Part shown: positions 43,591-52,584 of the stretch, piece after piece | How the letters are laid out: the number at the start of each line of letters is the position of its first letter | Position numbering within the stretch: position 1 is the first letter of the stretch | Assembly (NCBI GenBank): GCA_024234055.1 | Contig: JACKOW010000005.1 | Location: 62,001 to 126,000, forward strand | DNA length: 64,000 nt | DNA from: Rhodanobacteraceae bacterium | GTDB lineage: Bacteria; Pseudomonadota; Gammaproteobacteria; Xanthomonadales; SZUA-5 | Direction: 5' to 3' | Notes under the pieces: generated by a model | Databases searched by the model: none | What the model saw: the letters and a program-made list of their open reading frames with translations, nothing else | Told to the model about the DNA's origin: nothing | Position numbers and translations under genes: made by a program

Positions 43591-44555
43591 ACACAATGAA
43601 AGCCGGGCGCAAACGCAAGCTCTTGTTCGCTTCTTTGGTGTTTGCCGGACTGGCGCTGGTCTTCTATCGGCCGGCGCACGAGCAGCCGGCACCCGCTGTT
43701 GAGCGCGAGTCGGAATTGCCGCCGACTGGCGACTTGCCGAAAACTCCAGCGGGTGAAACCACGAAGGCCGAGGCTGAGACAGAAGCTACTGCTCCGCCGT
43801 TGCGGGTTGCCGCCGGCGTGCGCGGGTATCGCGCCAGCCCGGCAGAACGCGCCGACTACTCGGCGCGCCTGACGACTGAAGCCAATCTGCTGTTGTGGTC
43901 GCAGGCGCTGAAGGATCGGGCCAATACGGGCGATGCCGATGCCGCGGCGTCCTTGTCAGCGCTCTATACCTACTGTGCCGAGGTGCTGGCCTATCCCTTC
44001 ATACCCTTGAAGCCCGTAGCCAACCGCCCGCCGCAACCGGATCCAAACGCGGCGGCGAAACTGCGCTGCGCCGGCATGGGTGAGCCGGGCCGGTTGACGG
44101 CATTCAATCTGAGTTCCGATGCGAAAGCCTGGAGACGCACGGCGGCGCACCTGGGACATGCCCTCAGTGTACTTGCGGAGTCCGGATCAGCCCGGATGCG
44201 CGGCTTTGGCCCGATCAGCCCTACGGAATTGCAGGCCCGCATGGCCGCCGAAGAGTTGTTGCGCGAGGGCGATTACGCTGCGCTCGTGCGATCGAGCCCG
44301 ATCTTTGCGACCCTGAGCGGCTGGCGAATGCAATTGGCCTGGGAGATCAGCTTCTGCGAGTTGTCGCCACCTTGTGAGCGTGGTCGGCGCTGCGATCTAT
44401 GCGACCCGAGGGGCCGCGAGCCGCGTCTGGCCACTTTGTCGCCAAGGGAAAAGCGCATGCTGGCGGGACAGCAGTTGCAGATATTGCAGGCGATACAGTC
44501 GGGCAATTTCGCCGAGCTTTGGCGCAAGCCTACTGCTCCCGGAACCGAGCCATGA
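43587..44555 (+). CDS. One-pass envelope protein, type A, copy 2
   Basis: A 322-aa protein with the same plan as 41573-42583: anchor LLFASLVFAGLALVFYRP, a Pro/Glu/Thr-rich linker, then LKDRANTGDADAAASLSALY and TYCAEVL, which align with RANAGDADAANTLAGLY and KTCVEV of the first A copy. The C-terminal cysteine motif here is ISFCELSPPCERGRRCDLCD, with two extra cysteines. It lacks the terminal GGG run of the other three. Its stop overlaps the next start by four bases. Function is unknown. Confidence 0.75.
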   Translation: MNTMKAGRKRKLLFASLVFAGLALVFYRPAHEQPAPAVERESELPPTGDLPKTPAGETTKAEAETEATAPPLRVAAGVRGYRASPAERADYSARLTTEANLLLWSQALKDRANTGDADAAASLSALYTYCAEVLAYPFIPLKPVANRPPQPDPNAAAKLRCAGMGEPGRLTAFNLSSDAKAWRRTAAHLGHALSVLAESGSARMRGFGPISPTELQARMAAEELLREGDYAALVRSSPIFATLSGWRMQLAWEISFCELSPPCERGRRCDLCDPRGREPRLATLSPREKRMLAGQQLQILQAIQSGNFAELWRKPTAPGTEP

Positions 44556-45598
44556 GGGGACTGCGCTGGTTTGTTCCCCTGTTACTCACCCTGGTCGTAG
44601 GCACATGGCTGATGTGGCCATGGGCGGAGGAAGCTGCGCCGACGCTGCCCACCGCCACGACCGCATCTGAATCCGCGCCCGAACAAACCGATGGCCAAGC
44701 CAAGTCGGAATCCGTCGCGCAGTCCGACAACGGCCCGCCCAATATGGCCAGCGCTCCAGCCCTGTTCGACCTCAACATCCGCGGAGTCCCTCCGATCGCG
44801 CTACCGCGCCCCGTGGACGAGCACCTGGCCGCGAGCGAGGCGCACGCACTGTTCCTGCGCAACGAGGACATGAGCGACTGCAACCAAGCTCGCAGCGTCC
44901 GCGACGACAGGTTCTTCGATTGGGAGAGCGACACCGGCGTACGCTGGTTGGACGCCGCCGAACGTCAACGGGTGCTGACTGGGCTGCGCGCCGCGATCGA
45001 ACGCTTGATGGCAGCATGCCGCCGTCAGGGAATCAGCACCACGGAAAACGAATGGCAAGGCCTCGATCAGGGTGAGTACTGGTGGGCGCTGGCATCGGCC
45101 GCTGCCAGCGGCGATATCGGTGCCCGCTTGAAACTGGCCAGAATTCGTCGGCCGTCGAAGATTGGCCCGGACGCCAACCTGCGCGCGCTGGCGCACGAAG
45201 CATTCGCGAACGGCGATGCTGATACCTTTGGATTGCTCGCCGCCCTCGTTGGCAGACGGTCTCAGAGTTTCGAGATCGCGTATCCGGCATCACCACCCGG
45301 TAAAGACGACTGGCGACGGGCACCGCCACCGACAATCAACACGGGCCACTTGTGGACCCTGGTCGCGTGCGATTTGGGCTTGGCGTGTGGCCCGAGCAGC
45401 CCGACCCTCGATCGCCTCTGCCTGACGGCCGGACTCTGCAGCTACCCCAGCGTGGAAGAAGCCCTGCGCGATGGTGCCATCAGCGAGGCGGCCGCCGAGG
45501 CAACGGAGGAGCGGCGACGCTGGGTGGTCGAGCGCGTTCGAAGTGGTCGAGTCGACGAGTTGTTCGTGCCGATTCCGGTGGCCGCCGGAGGCGGCTGA
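44552..45598 (+). CDS. One-pass envelope protein, type B, copy 2
   Basis: A 348-aa protein, last gene of the coupled set. Anchor FVPLLLTLVVGTWLMWPW, acidic linker, then a helical domain with WWALASAAASGDIGARLKLA, a Sel1-like pattern. The motif LWTLVACDLGLACGPSSPTL aligns with LWPLVACDLGADCGPGS of the first B copy, and RLCLTAGLCSYPSVEEAL aligns with SCATAWFGMTCGYDSLEAAY. It ends PIPVAAGGG. The ATG overlaps the previous stop (ATGA). The match of copies 1 and 3 and of copies 2 and 4 shows a duplicated two-gene unit. Confidence 0.75.
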   Translation: MRGLRWFVPLLLTLVVGTWLMWPWAEEAAPTLPTATTASESAPEQTDGQAKSESVAQSDNGPPNMASAPALFDLNIRGVPPIALPRPVDEHLAASEAHALFLRNEDMSDCNQARSVRDDRFFDWESDTGVRWLDAAERQRVLTGLRAAIERLMAACRRQGISTTENEWQGLDQGEYWWALASAAASGDIGARLKLARIRRPSKIGPDANLRALAHEAFANGDADTFGLLAALVGRRSQSFEIAYPASPPGKDDWRRAPPPTINTGHLWTLVACDLGLACGPSSPTLDRLCLTAGLCSYPSVEEALRDGAISEAAAEATEERRRWVVERVRSGRVDELFVPIPVAAGGG

Positions 45599-45921
45599 CC
45601 CGCGCCGAAGTTCGGGCAAGCTCTTGCAGGTCAGGTAGCTCCGCAGGGCTCAGATGAGCAAGGATCGCGATAGCCCGCCGCACTCCCGGAGCGCCGACGC
45701 TTTGGGAGGGCGCCGCGCCCGCGGCGCCGCTGTTGCTCTTGTCGGAACCGCGGGAGACGAGCGCCAGAGCCCAAAGCCAGAGCGGCCGAGCAGGCGCTCG
45801 GCCCTCCGGAAGCGGCATGCTTACCCTGGAGGGCGCCGCGCCTGCGGCGGCGTCTTGATGCTGCACTGGATCGCCCTGCCCGGTGTAGAGTTGCTCATCG
45901 CAGTGAACAGCGGCGTACTGG
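45599..45921. other. 323-bp gap with GGAGGGCGCCGCGCC repeats
   Basis: No gene is supported. Two copies of a GC-rich repeat, GGGAGGGCGCCGCGCCCGCG (45704-45730) and TGGAGGGCGCCGCGCCTGCG (45828-45855), flank a short inverted repeat. A reverse copy is found at 53771-53797. Confidence 0.6.
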
Positions 45922-46455
45922 ATGAATTCGACGGCCGAAGGGATGCCCGGCAAGACCTCTGGACAGCGCGGGTCATCGCGTGGCTCGGGGGCATTCGTCA
46001 GCGTCGCTCTGGCCCTCTTGCTTCTGGTTTGTGCCACGTCGGCCGCTGCCCGCAACTGGAACGTGCAGGCGGGCGGTTCCAGACTGGAATTCGTGCCGCG
46101 CGAGCTCACCATCGAGCCGGGTGATACGGTGACCTGGAGCAACCTCGGTGGCCTGCATAATGTGGTCGCCGACAATGGTGCCTTTCGCTGCGCCAACGGA
46201 TGCGACGGGCAAGGCGGCAATGGCGCGCCCTCTTCACAGATCTGGCGGGCCACGGTGACTTTCAACCAGCCCGGCACCTTCGGCTATTTCTGCGAACCGC
46301 ACGGCCAGCCCGGCGCTGGCATGTACGGCACGATCACGGTCAATGGCGGCGAGCCACCGATTCCGGTACCGCTCAACGGTCTGCTGATCGGTCTGCTGCT
46401 GGGATTCGCATCGATCGCGGCAGCGGCGCTGACATTGCAACGTAGCCGCGGTTAG
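45922..46455 (+). CDS. Membrane-tethered cupredoxin (plastocyanin-like)
   Basis: A 177-aa blue-copper-type protein. The hydrophobic segment FVSVALALLLLVCATSAAA at about residues 25-43 acts as signal peptide. The cupredoxin fold follows: FVPRELTIEPGDTVTWSNLG, then copper ligands in GLHNVVADNG (His), FGYFCEPHGQPGAGMYGTI (Cys, His and Met). All four ligands are present, so type-1 copper binding is likely. A final helix PLNGLLIGLLLGFASIAAAAL near 150-172 probably anchors the C-terminus in the membrane. The start is uncertain (ATG 45922 or 45943). A role in electron transfer is inferred. Confidence 0.87.
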   Translation: MNSTAEGMPGKTSGQRGSSRGSGAFVSVALALLLLVCATSAAARNWNVQAGGSRLEFVPRELTIEPGDTVTWSNLGGLHNVVADNGAFRCANGCDGQGGNGAPSSQIWRATVTFNQPGTFGYFCEPHGQPGAGMYGTITVNGGEPPIPVPLNGLLIGLLLGFASIAAAALTLQRSRG

Positions 46456-46882
46456 CGGCATCAGATCAGGGAAAGTCCCGGTTGCTGCGGTCGCTCCTAC
46501 CAGGAGGTGGGTCTGTTGCAGGAGCGGCCTGGCGGCGCGACCGGTGGCGTCAGACACCGCCCCCACCCAAGGAACACAGGCGCGCCGACGTAGGCCGGGT
46601 CTACGCGTCTGCTGGTATTGCAAGAGCCCCAGGGTGACTACGCGAAGCGCCCGGCGCTTTGCCGCAGCGCTTGCCGCGGCCGCCGGCGCGAATACGCGTG
46701 AAGCGCTGACCCGAGCCTGCGCGCGCCGGAGCCGCGCTACCGCCATCGCAAACCTGCCCTACTCCGCGTTCTCTCTGCTTCTCCTTTGCGTTTTCTGCGA
46801 TCGGCTTCTGGCATCAGGTCCGGGCAGGCCCCGTTCCTGCGCTCGCGACGCGAGCTCGCTTCTACCGAGCGTAGGCCAGTCG
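46456..46882. other. 427-bp gap, no gene seen
   Basis: No credible reading frame. A repeat-like GGTCGCTCCTACCAGGAGGT (46479-46510 region) resembles a piece of the GTAGGAGCG palindrome. The region is GC-rich with several small hairpins, but no promoter, terminator or RNA gene could be supported. Confidence 0.5.
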
Positions 46883-48415
46883 CTACCCCAGGAAGCCCAT
46901 GTATCCCGCCGCCGGGTTGTAGTTGCTGGATGGCGAGAAGTTGCTGAGATTCGGGAAGATCAGCGAGATATCGCTGTTGTTGAGCCCGAACCAGTGGGCC
47001 AGCGTGGCGGCGTATTGATCGACCGATGTGGTCGGTATCAAGCGTCCGTTGCCGTCTCCCGGATCGTTCAGATTGGGCGAGGGCACGCCGAAACTGGACG
47101 CTGTGGGGTTCAGCAAACTGGGCATCACCAGTCCAAAATTGGCGGCCGCACCACTGAAGCCGCAGCCGTTGCCATAGAAGCGACCACCCTGCACGGCGCC
47201 GCCGATCACGAAGTGATGCGAGCCCCAGCCGTGATCGCTGCCGCCGTTGTTGGCGGTCATTGATCGTCCGAAATCGGAGGCCGTGAATGCGGTGGCCACC
47301 TTGGCCAGGGTGCCGCCGGTGATCGGGATGGAATTCAGCGCGTTGTAGAAACCGGCCAGGGCGCGCGACAGCACCGGCAACAACAGTTGATGCTGGTTGA
47401 GCTCGTCCGAATGGGTGTCGTAGCCGCCGGTGTTGACGAAGAACACCTGACGCTTCAAGCCGCTGTAGCCCGGCACATTGTTGTAGGCCGCCCAGATCAG
47501 TCGTGCCGTGGTCTGCAGCTGCGCGTCGAAATTGTAGCCATCGGCATTCGGGAAGAAGCTGGCGAAACTGGGTGCACCGGCGGCAGTCAACGCCATCTGC
47601 ATGATCGCGGCGGTCGACACCGCATGGTTCAAGGTGCCGGCATAGGTGCGCTCCAGCATATTGCCTTGTGCACCCTGGGCCTGCAGCGCATCAAAGGCCG
47701 GTCGCAACTGACCACGATCGTCGTAGGGCAGATCGACGGTCAGTGCCTGACTGGCATTCATGATGTAGCCGTTGACGTTCTCGCCGCGGATGAAGGCATC
47801 TTCCCCGCTGAAGGAGGTCAGGATCGGGATGTTCGGCGGATTGGCGCTGGCGACCAGATCGCAGATGCGCCCGCCCCAGCCGGTCACCGGCGAATTGGTC
47901 GGCGGCGACGATTGCCAGTAGGCCGACTGATCCGAATGCGAATACAGCTGCGGTGGCAGCGCCGGGTTGCTGTTCAGGTATTGGTTCTGGGTGACCGGCC
48001 CCACCAGCGTGCCGGTGTTGGCCATGATCGCCAGCGGGCTGCCGGCCTGATTGAACAAGGCCGCCAGCTCCGGCATTTGCGCGTGCAGCGCGTACTGGAT
48101 GCCGTCACCCGACGATCCGCTGAGATCGGTCAATGGATGCAGCTGGGCGCGGTTCAACGCCAGCTGCGGGCGCACGCCACCGGACCCATAGAAACTGTTG
48201 AAGGCGGCTTGGGTGTAGGGCGCGACAGTGTTGAAACCGTCGTTGCCTCCATAGAGAAAGACGCACACCAGCGCCTTGTAATCCGTGAACACATAGTTCG
48301 GCTGCAATGAAGCGGCCTGCAGTACCTGCAATCCGCCCAGCGCGGAATAGAGGCTGGCGCCACCCAGGGCCGTGGCCAGGGTCTGCCGGATGAACTTGCG
48401 GCGATCAGGTCTCAT
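46883..48415 (-). CDS. DUF1501 family protein (Tat-exported)
   Basis: A 510-aa protein with a twin-arginine signal (RRKFIRQTLATALGG). The body matches DUF1501, related to sulfatase/alkaline-phosphatase folds: DYKALVCVFLYGGNDGFNTV near 45-62 is the family start motif, and MTANNGGSDHGWGSHHFVIG near 395 holds the conserved histidine/aspartate metal-like site. It follows the DUF1800 gene by eight bases, the usual pairing of these two families in proteobacteria and planctomycetes. The pair's job is unknown. It is exported folded by the Tat system, which suggests a cofactor or metal is bound before export. Confidence 0.9.
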   Translation of the reverse strand: MRPDRRKFIRQTLATALGGASLYSALGGLQVLQAASLQPNYVFTDYKALVCVFLYGGNDGFNTVAPYTQAAFNSFYGSGGVRPQLALNRAQLHPLTDLSGSSGDGIQYALHAQMPELAALFNQAGSPLAIMANTGTLVGPVTQNQYLNSNPALPPQLYSHSDQSAYWQSSPPTNSPVTGWGGRICDLVASANPPNIPILTSFSGEDAFIRGENVNGYIMNASQALTVDLPYDDRGQLRPAFDALQAQGAQGNMLERTYAGTLNHAVSTAAIMQMALTAAGAPSFASFFPNADGYNFDAQLQTTARLIWAAYNNVPGYSGLKRQVFFVNTGGYDTHSDELNQHQLLLPVLSRALAGFYNALNSIPITGGTLAKVATAFTASDFGRSMTANNGGSDHGWGSHHFVIGGAVQGGRFYGNGCGFSGAAANFGLVMPSLLNPTASSFGVPSPNLNDPGDGNGRLIPTTSVDQYAATLAHWFGLNNSDISLIFPNLSNFSPSSNYNPAAGYMGFLG

Positions 48416-48423
48416 GGCCCGTC

Positions 48424-50328
48424 CTATTTCTGGATCATGTATTCGGCGGAAGTCTGGATCAGCAGCAGCGCGCGGCTGATACGTCGCCGTTTCCAGTCGG
48501 CGCCATCGGCGATGCCGATGGGATTGAGCACCGACAGCAACGTCTGCCGCATGAAGGGCGTCATCTGCCCGGCCATGAAACGGCGGTTGTAGGCATCGAC
48601 CAGACGATCCGCAGGGTCGCCCGGCCCGCCATTGGCACTGCCGGCCAGCGCGAAATCCTGGGCGCGATTGATCTTGACCTCGCCGGTGTCGTCATTTGGA
48701 TCACAGGCATCGAGCAGGTCGAATCCCCAGGTCTTGCCCGCGGTGCTGTTGGTGGAATTGACGATCAGGGTGTCGGTGTTGATCTGGAATTCGGGGCCAA
48801 GCAGCCCCGCCGCCGCCATTTCTCCGGGCGGCAGATAGCTGGGCTTGAAGAAGTTGAACACCGTGGGCGAGTTCAGCGGCGCCTGACCCACGCCATTGCC
48901 GTAGATGCTGTCTGAAGTCCCCCAGGCGGTCACGTAGCCGGCATAGCGATAGGGCTGGTTGGCATAGTGGAAAATCGTGTTGCCGGCCTGATAGTCGTTG
49001 CCGCACTGGTGGCGCGCGCCCATTGCCCGCCACAGATGGGTGATCCGCAACAGCGGTTCGCGCAGCTTGCCGAAGGTGTCCGGGTTGTCCCAGTGACCGT
49101 AACGGGCTTCGCGGTCGAGCAGGATGGCCTGCACCACCGCCTTGAGATTGCCGCGCACATGGGCCGGCGTGCCGTCATCGTTGAACACGTGCGCCACCCG
49201 CTGCACATAGCCCGGTGAGGGATTGCTGGTGACCAGTCGTTGAATCAGCTGTTTGCCGATGAAGGGCCCGACATTGGGATGGTTGAAGATGTTGTCCAGG
49301 GCGAAAGCCAGATCCGAAGCGGGCGTGCCGCCATCGGCGAGCACGCCACCGTTGACGGCGCCGGGGTAGCTCAGCAGCTGCTTGTTGGAGATGTCATTGA
49401 CCGGATCGGTGCCGTTGTCGTGATAGGCGGCAAAAGCCGCCATCGGCGTCTGGAAGTTGGTGCCGGTGGTGTAGTTCGGGCCACAGCCGGCGAAGTTGCC
49501 GGGTGCGCAATCGAACCAGTTCCAGCCGGTGAAGACATGGGCGAAGTGGGTGACTTCGGTCTGCGAGTAGGTCGGGATCGGCTGTCCGCCCGAGAGCTGC
49601 GGCGTGCCGTCGATGTTGAGCTGCACCAGGCCGATGCTGAACAGCTGGTTGATCTCGCGGGCGTAGTTCTCGTCGGGATGGATGTTCTGCGCCAGATTGG
49701 CACGCCGGTTGGCCTGCATGTTGAGATACACGCCCATGGCCGGGCTCAACGTGACTTGCTCCAGCAGCGTGCGGTAGTTGCCGAAAGCGTTGTTGCTGAG
49801 GATGTCGTAGAAATAGGCTTGGCCGTTGGGAAACTGGTTGATCAGCGTGAACTGGTCGGAGATCACGAAGATCTCGCTGAGCGCGAAAGCCACGCGCTGG
49901 CGCAGCTGATCGCTGTGGATGATCAGGTTGTTGGCCGGATCCGGACCGCCGAGCGCACCCAGGAACCAGGCCTCGCGGATGGTGGTCGAGCCGACCCCCT
50001 CGTTCAGCGTGTTGGCCACCCAGTTGTAGTAGCTCAGCATGGAACTCGGCGCTGCCGTGAACTGCTCGTTCAACCAGCCGGCATAGCGCACCGAGCGCAG
50101 ATGCGCGATGTCGGCATCGGTGGGCCCAAAGGTGGCTTGCGCCAGAAAGCGGGCGGCGTCGCCATCGGTGTAGGGACCTGCAATCAGGTCCTCCATGCCG
50201 TCATGGAACATCGGACTGGGCAGACGGTCCACGGTTGCGGCATGCACCGTGGGCAATACGCCAGTCAGCAGCGCGGCCGCAACGCAGCCGCGCATCAGGC
50301 GAGCGGCGCATTCGGGAAACTTGCTCAT
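48424..50328 (-). CDS. DUF1800 family protein
   Basis: A 634-aa secreted protein from ATG 50328, where a signal peptide (LMRGCVAAALLTGVLPTVHA) starts; TGAGG lies upstream. The family start motif DAARFLAQATFGPTDADIAH is at about residues 55-74, followed by the helical DUF1800 body (SDQLRQRVAFALSEIFVIS; NYAREINQLFSIGLVQLN; PTVFNFFKPSYLPPGE). Just after the signal, SPMFHDGMEDLI resembles the LFADGFEQ and MFKNGFE motifs of two other secreted proteins in this window. It is the upstream gene of a two-gene operon with DUF1501. Function is unknown; both are exported. Confidence 0.9.
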   Translation of the reverse strand: MSKFPECAARLMRGCVAAALLTGVLPTVHAATVDRLPSPMFHDGMEDLIAGPYTDGDAARFLAQATFGPTDADIAHLRSVRYAGWLNEQFTAAPSSMLSYYNWVANTLNEGVGSTTIREAWFLGALGGPDPANNLIIHSDQLRQRVAFALSEIFVISDQFTLINQFPNGQAYFYDILSNNAFGNYRTLLEQVTLSPAMGVYLNMQANRRANLAQNIHPDENYAREINQLFSIGLVQLNIDGTPQLSGGQPIPTYSQTEVTHFAHVFTGWNWFDCAPGNFAGCGPNYTTGTNFQTPMAAFAAYHDNGTDPVNDISNKQLLSYPGAVNGGVLADGGTPASDLAFALDNIFNHPNVGPFIGKQLIQRLVTSNPSPGYVQRVAHVFNDDGTPAHVRGNLKAVVQAILLDREARYGHWDNPDTFGKLREPLLRITHLWRAMGARHQCGNDYQAGNTIFHYANQPYRYAGYVTAWGTSDSIYGNGVGQAPLNSPTVFNFFKPSYLPPGEMAAAGLLGPEFQINTDTLIVNSTNSTAGKTWGFDLLDACDPNDDTGEVKINRAQDFALAGSANGGPGDPADRLVDAYNRRFMAGQMTPFMRQTLLSVLNPIGIADGADWKRRRISRALLLIQTSAEYMIQK

Positions 50329-50682
50329 CCTCAGTCCTCTTGCTGAAAACCCCAAAACCAGGCATCGCCCGAACCCGCCGGTCCAACGAACACAGATGTC
50401 CGTCTCAAGTACATACGTCAAAGCGATGCCCAGAGTGACGAGTCCACAGCACCGATCGTCGGAAATTCCGGCGGGCGAACTCATATTCCCGGCCTTTCGC
50501 CGCCCATCGGCGTCAGCATAGTTCGACGTCACCAATTGAAACCGTGCGCGGCGTCCAAGTCCGGCCTGCCGGGACCGAGCCGTGAACCGTCCCACGGTCG
50601 GCTTGTCTCCCATGCAAAGGTATCAACGGGCCCTTCGCTGGAGGTCTGCTAACCTCGCGGCCTCACCGGGAGGAGCGACCCC
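50329..50682. promoter_or_regulatory. Divergent promoter region, DUF1800 / gamma-glutamyltransferase
   Basis: A 354-bp region between a minus-strand and a plus-strand gene, so both promoters should be here. GGGAGGAG just before 50683 is the ribosome site of the right-hand gene. No -35/-10 pair or operator is clear by eye, and no repeat is present. Confidence 0.4.
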
Positions 50683-52584
50683 ATGCCTATGCGTTCGAAG
50701 AGCCGGAGATACCGCTGGCTCAGCTGTTGTCTGCTCGCGTGGCTGGCCACCGGCAGCCAAGTGTCGATGGCCCAACGGACGGTCAAGCCCGTGCTCCACG
50801 GCCAGCACTGGGTGGCGATCACCGGCAAGCCGCTGGCGGCGACCGCCGGGGCGCTGACCTTCGCCAAGGGCGGTAATGCGGTGGATGCGGCCTGCGCCAT
50901 GCTGGCAGCCACCTCGACCATGTGGGACACCCTCGGCTGGGGCGGCGAAACCCAGGCGCTGATCTACAACCCACATACCGGTGAGGTCAAAGGCATCAAT
51001 GCACTGGGTGTGGCGCCCACCGGCGCCACCGCCGAGTTCTTCCGCAGCAAGGGGATGGTCTATCCGCCGGAAAACGGTCCGCTGGCGGCGGTCACGCCCG
51101 GCACACCGGGCGGTTTGATGGTGATGCTGGCCGAGTACGGCAAGCTCAGTCTGGCCGAAGTGCTGGCGCCGGCCATGCAGATGGCAAAAGGTTATCCGAT
51201 CGAACAGGCGCAGGCCGACAACATGGAGGCGCGGCGTGCGGTGCTGGCGCAATGGCCGGGCTCGACCAAGGTATTCCTGCCGCATCTGGATGCCGATGAC
51301 CCAGGCAAGCGCGCCGCGCCAGTTGCCGGCGAGATCTTCCGCCAGCCCGATCTGCTCGCGACGCTGCAGAAACTGGTGGATGCCGAAGCCGCCGCGCTGG
51401 CGGCAGGCAAGTCGCGCAAGGAAGCCATCCAGGCTGCCTATGACCGCTTCTATCGTGGCGATATCGCCAAGGACATCGTTGCCGGATCGCGCGAATTCGG
51501 CGGTCTGATCACGCTCGAAGATCTGGACCGCTGGCAAGTCCACATCGAAGAGCCTGTCAGCAGCAACTACAAGGGCATCGAGGTCTACAAGCTCACCACC
51601 TGGGTGCAGGGGCCGGTGATGCTGCAGGCGCTGAACCTGCTGGAAAAGATCGATCTCAAGGCGATGGGCTACAACAGCACGCGCTACATCCACACCCTGT
51701 ACCAGGTGATGAATCTGGCCTTCGCCGATCGCGATTTCTATTACGGCGATCCCTATGTGCCACCAGCCGAGCCGATCGCCGGGTTGCTGTCCAAGGACTA
51801 CGCCGACCAGCGTCGGGCGCTGATCAATGCCGATCGCAACGATCCCGACGTCAAGCCGGGCGATCCCTACCCCTTCCAGAAGGGCAAGAACCCCTATCTG
51901 GATCTGCTGGAGAAATGGACACCCATTCCGCCGAAGGCGCAGGCCGAGGGCACAGCCGGATTCCAGCAGGCTGGATTGATGAGTGCGGACGAGGCCTTCC
52001 TCGCTGGCACCACCTCGATCCAGGCGGCAGATGCCGAGGGCTGGGTGGTATCGGTCACGCCCAGCGGCGGCTGGATACCGGCCTTCATTCCGGGCGACAC
52101 CGGCATCGGCCTCAGCCAGCGCATGCAGAGTTTCGTGCTGGATGAGGCCCTGAATCCATACAACGTGGTGCACCCGGGACAGCGCCCGCGAGCCACGCTG
52201 ACGCCCAGTCTGGCACTCAAGGATGGCAAGCCGCTGATGGCCTTCTCGGTGCAGGGCGGCGACACCCAGGATCAGAATTTGCTGCAGTTCTTCCTGAACA
52301 TGGTCGAGTTCGGCATGAATGTGCAGCAGGCCGTCGAAGCCCACAACATCACCAGCTACCAGATGCAGAGCTCCTTCGGCGCCCACCAATCCGAACCGGG
52401 GCGACTGGAGCTCACGCCCAAGGTGTCCGAATGGACCCGCGCCGAACTGGCCCGCATGGGCTACAAGGTGGAAGTGGTCGAGCGCACTTACAGCCCGGTC
52501 ACCGCGATCTGGTTCGACCAGAAGAACGGCAGCATGTGGGGCGGCGCCAGCGAACAGGGGGATGATTACGGGATTGCGTGGTAA
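50683..52584 (+). CDS. Gamma-glutamyltransferase family protein
   Basis: Ntn-hydrolase fold enzyme of the gamma-glutamyltransferase family (633 aa), exported by a signal peptide (WLSCCLLAWLATGSQVSMAQ). GGGAGGAG precedes the ATG. Family regions: KGGNAVDAACAMLAATS near 65, VTPGTPGGLMVMLAEYGK near 140, and the cleavage/catalytic threonine in LAGTTSIQAADAEGWVVS, about residue 443, which replaces the common HTTHxSVVDxxGN. The histidine of that motif is absent (LAGTTS), so this belongs to a subgroup of GGT-like proteins rather than to glutathione-type GGT. The substrate may be another gamma-glutamyl or acyl amide. It ends DDYGIAW and is followed by repeats. Confidence 0.88.
   Translation: MPMRSKSRRYRWLSCCLLAWLATGSQVSMAQRTVKPVLHGQHWVAITGKPLAATAGALTFAKGGNAVDAACAMLAATSTMWDTLGWGGETQALIYNPHTGEVKGINALGVAPTGATAEFFRSKGMVYPPENGPLAAVTPGTPGGLMVMLAEYGKLSLAEVLAPAMQMAKGYPIEQAQADNMEARRAVLAQWPGSTKVFLPHLDADDPGKRAAPVAGEIFRQPDLLATLQKLVDAEAAALAAGKSRKEAIQAAYDRFYRGDIAKDIVAGSREFGGLITLEDLDRWQVHIEEPVSSNYKGIEVYKLTTWVQGPVMLQALNLLEKIDLKAMGYNSTRYIHTLYQVMNLAFADRDFYYGDPYVPPAEPIAGLLSKDYADQRRALINADRNDPDVKPGDPYPFQKGKNPYLDLLEKWTPIPPKAQAEGTAGFQQAGLMSADEAFLAGTTSIQAADAEGWVVSVTPSGGWIPAFIPGDTGIGLSQRMQSFVLDEALNPYNVVHPGQRPRATLTPSLALKDGKPLMAFSVQGGDTQDQNLLQFFLNMVEFGMNVQQAVEAHNITSYQMQSSFGAHQSEPGRLELTPKVSEWTRAELARMGYKVEVVERTYSPVTAIWFDQKNGSMWGGASEQGDDYGIAW

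Noticed and set aside
45654..46124. 156-codon frame upstream of the cupredoxin gene
   Set aside because: It runs through the GGAGGGCGCCGCGCC repeats, and overlaps the start of the cupredoxin gene in another frame; no domain or signal is visible.
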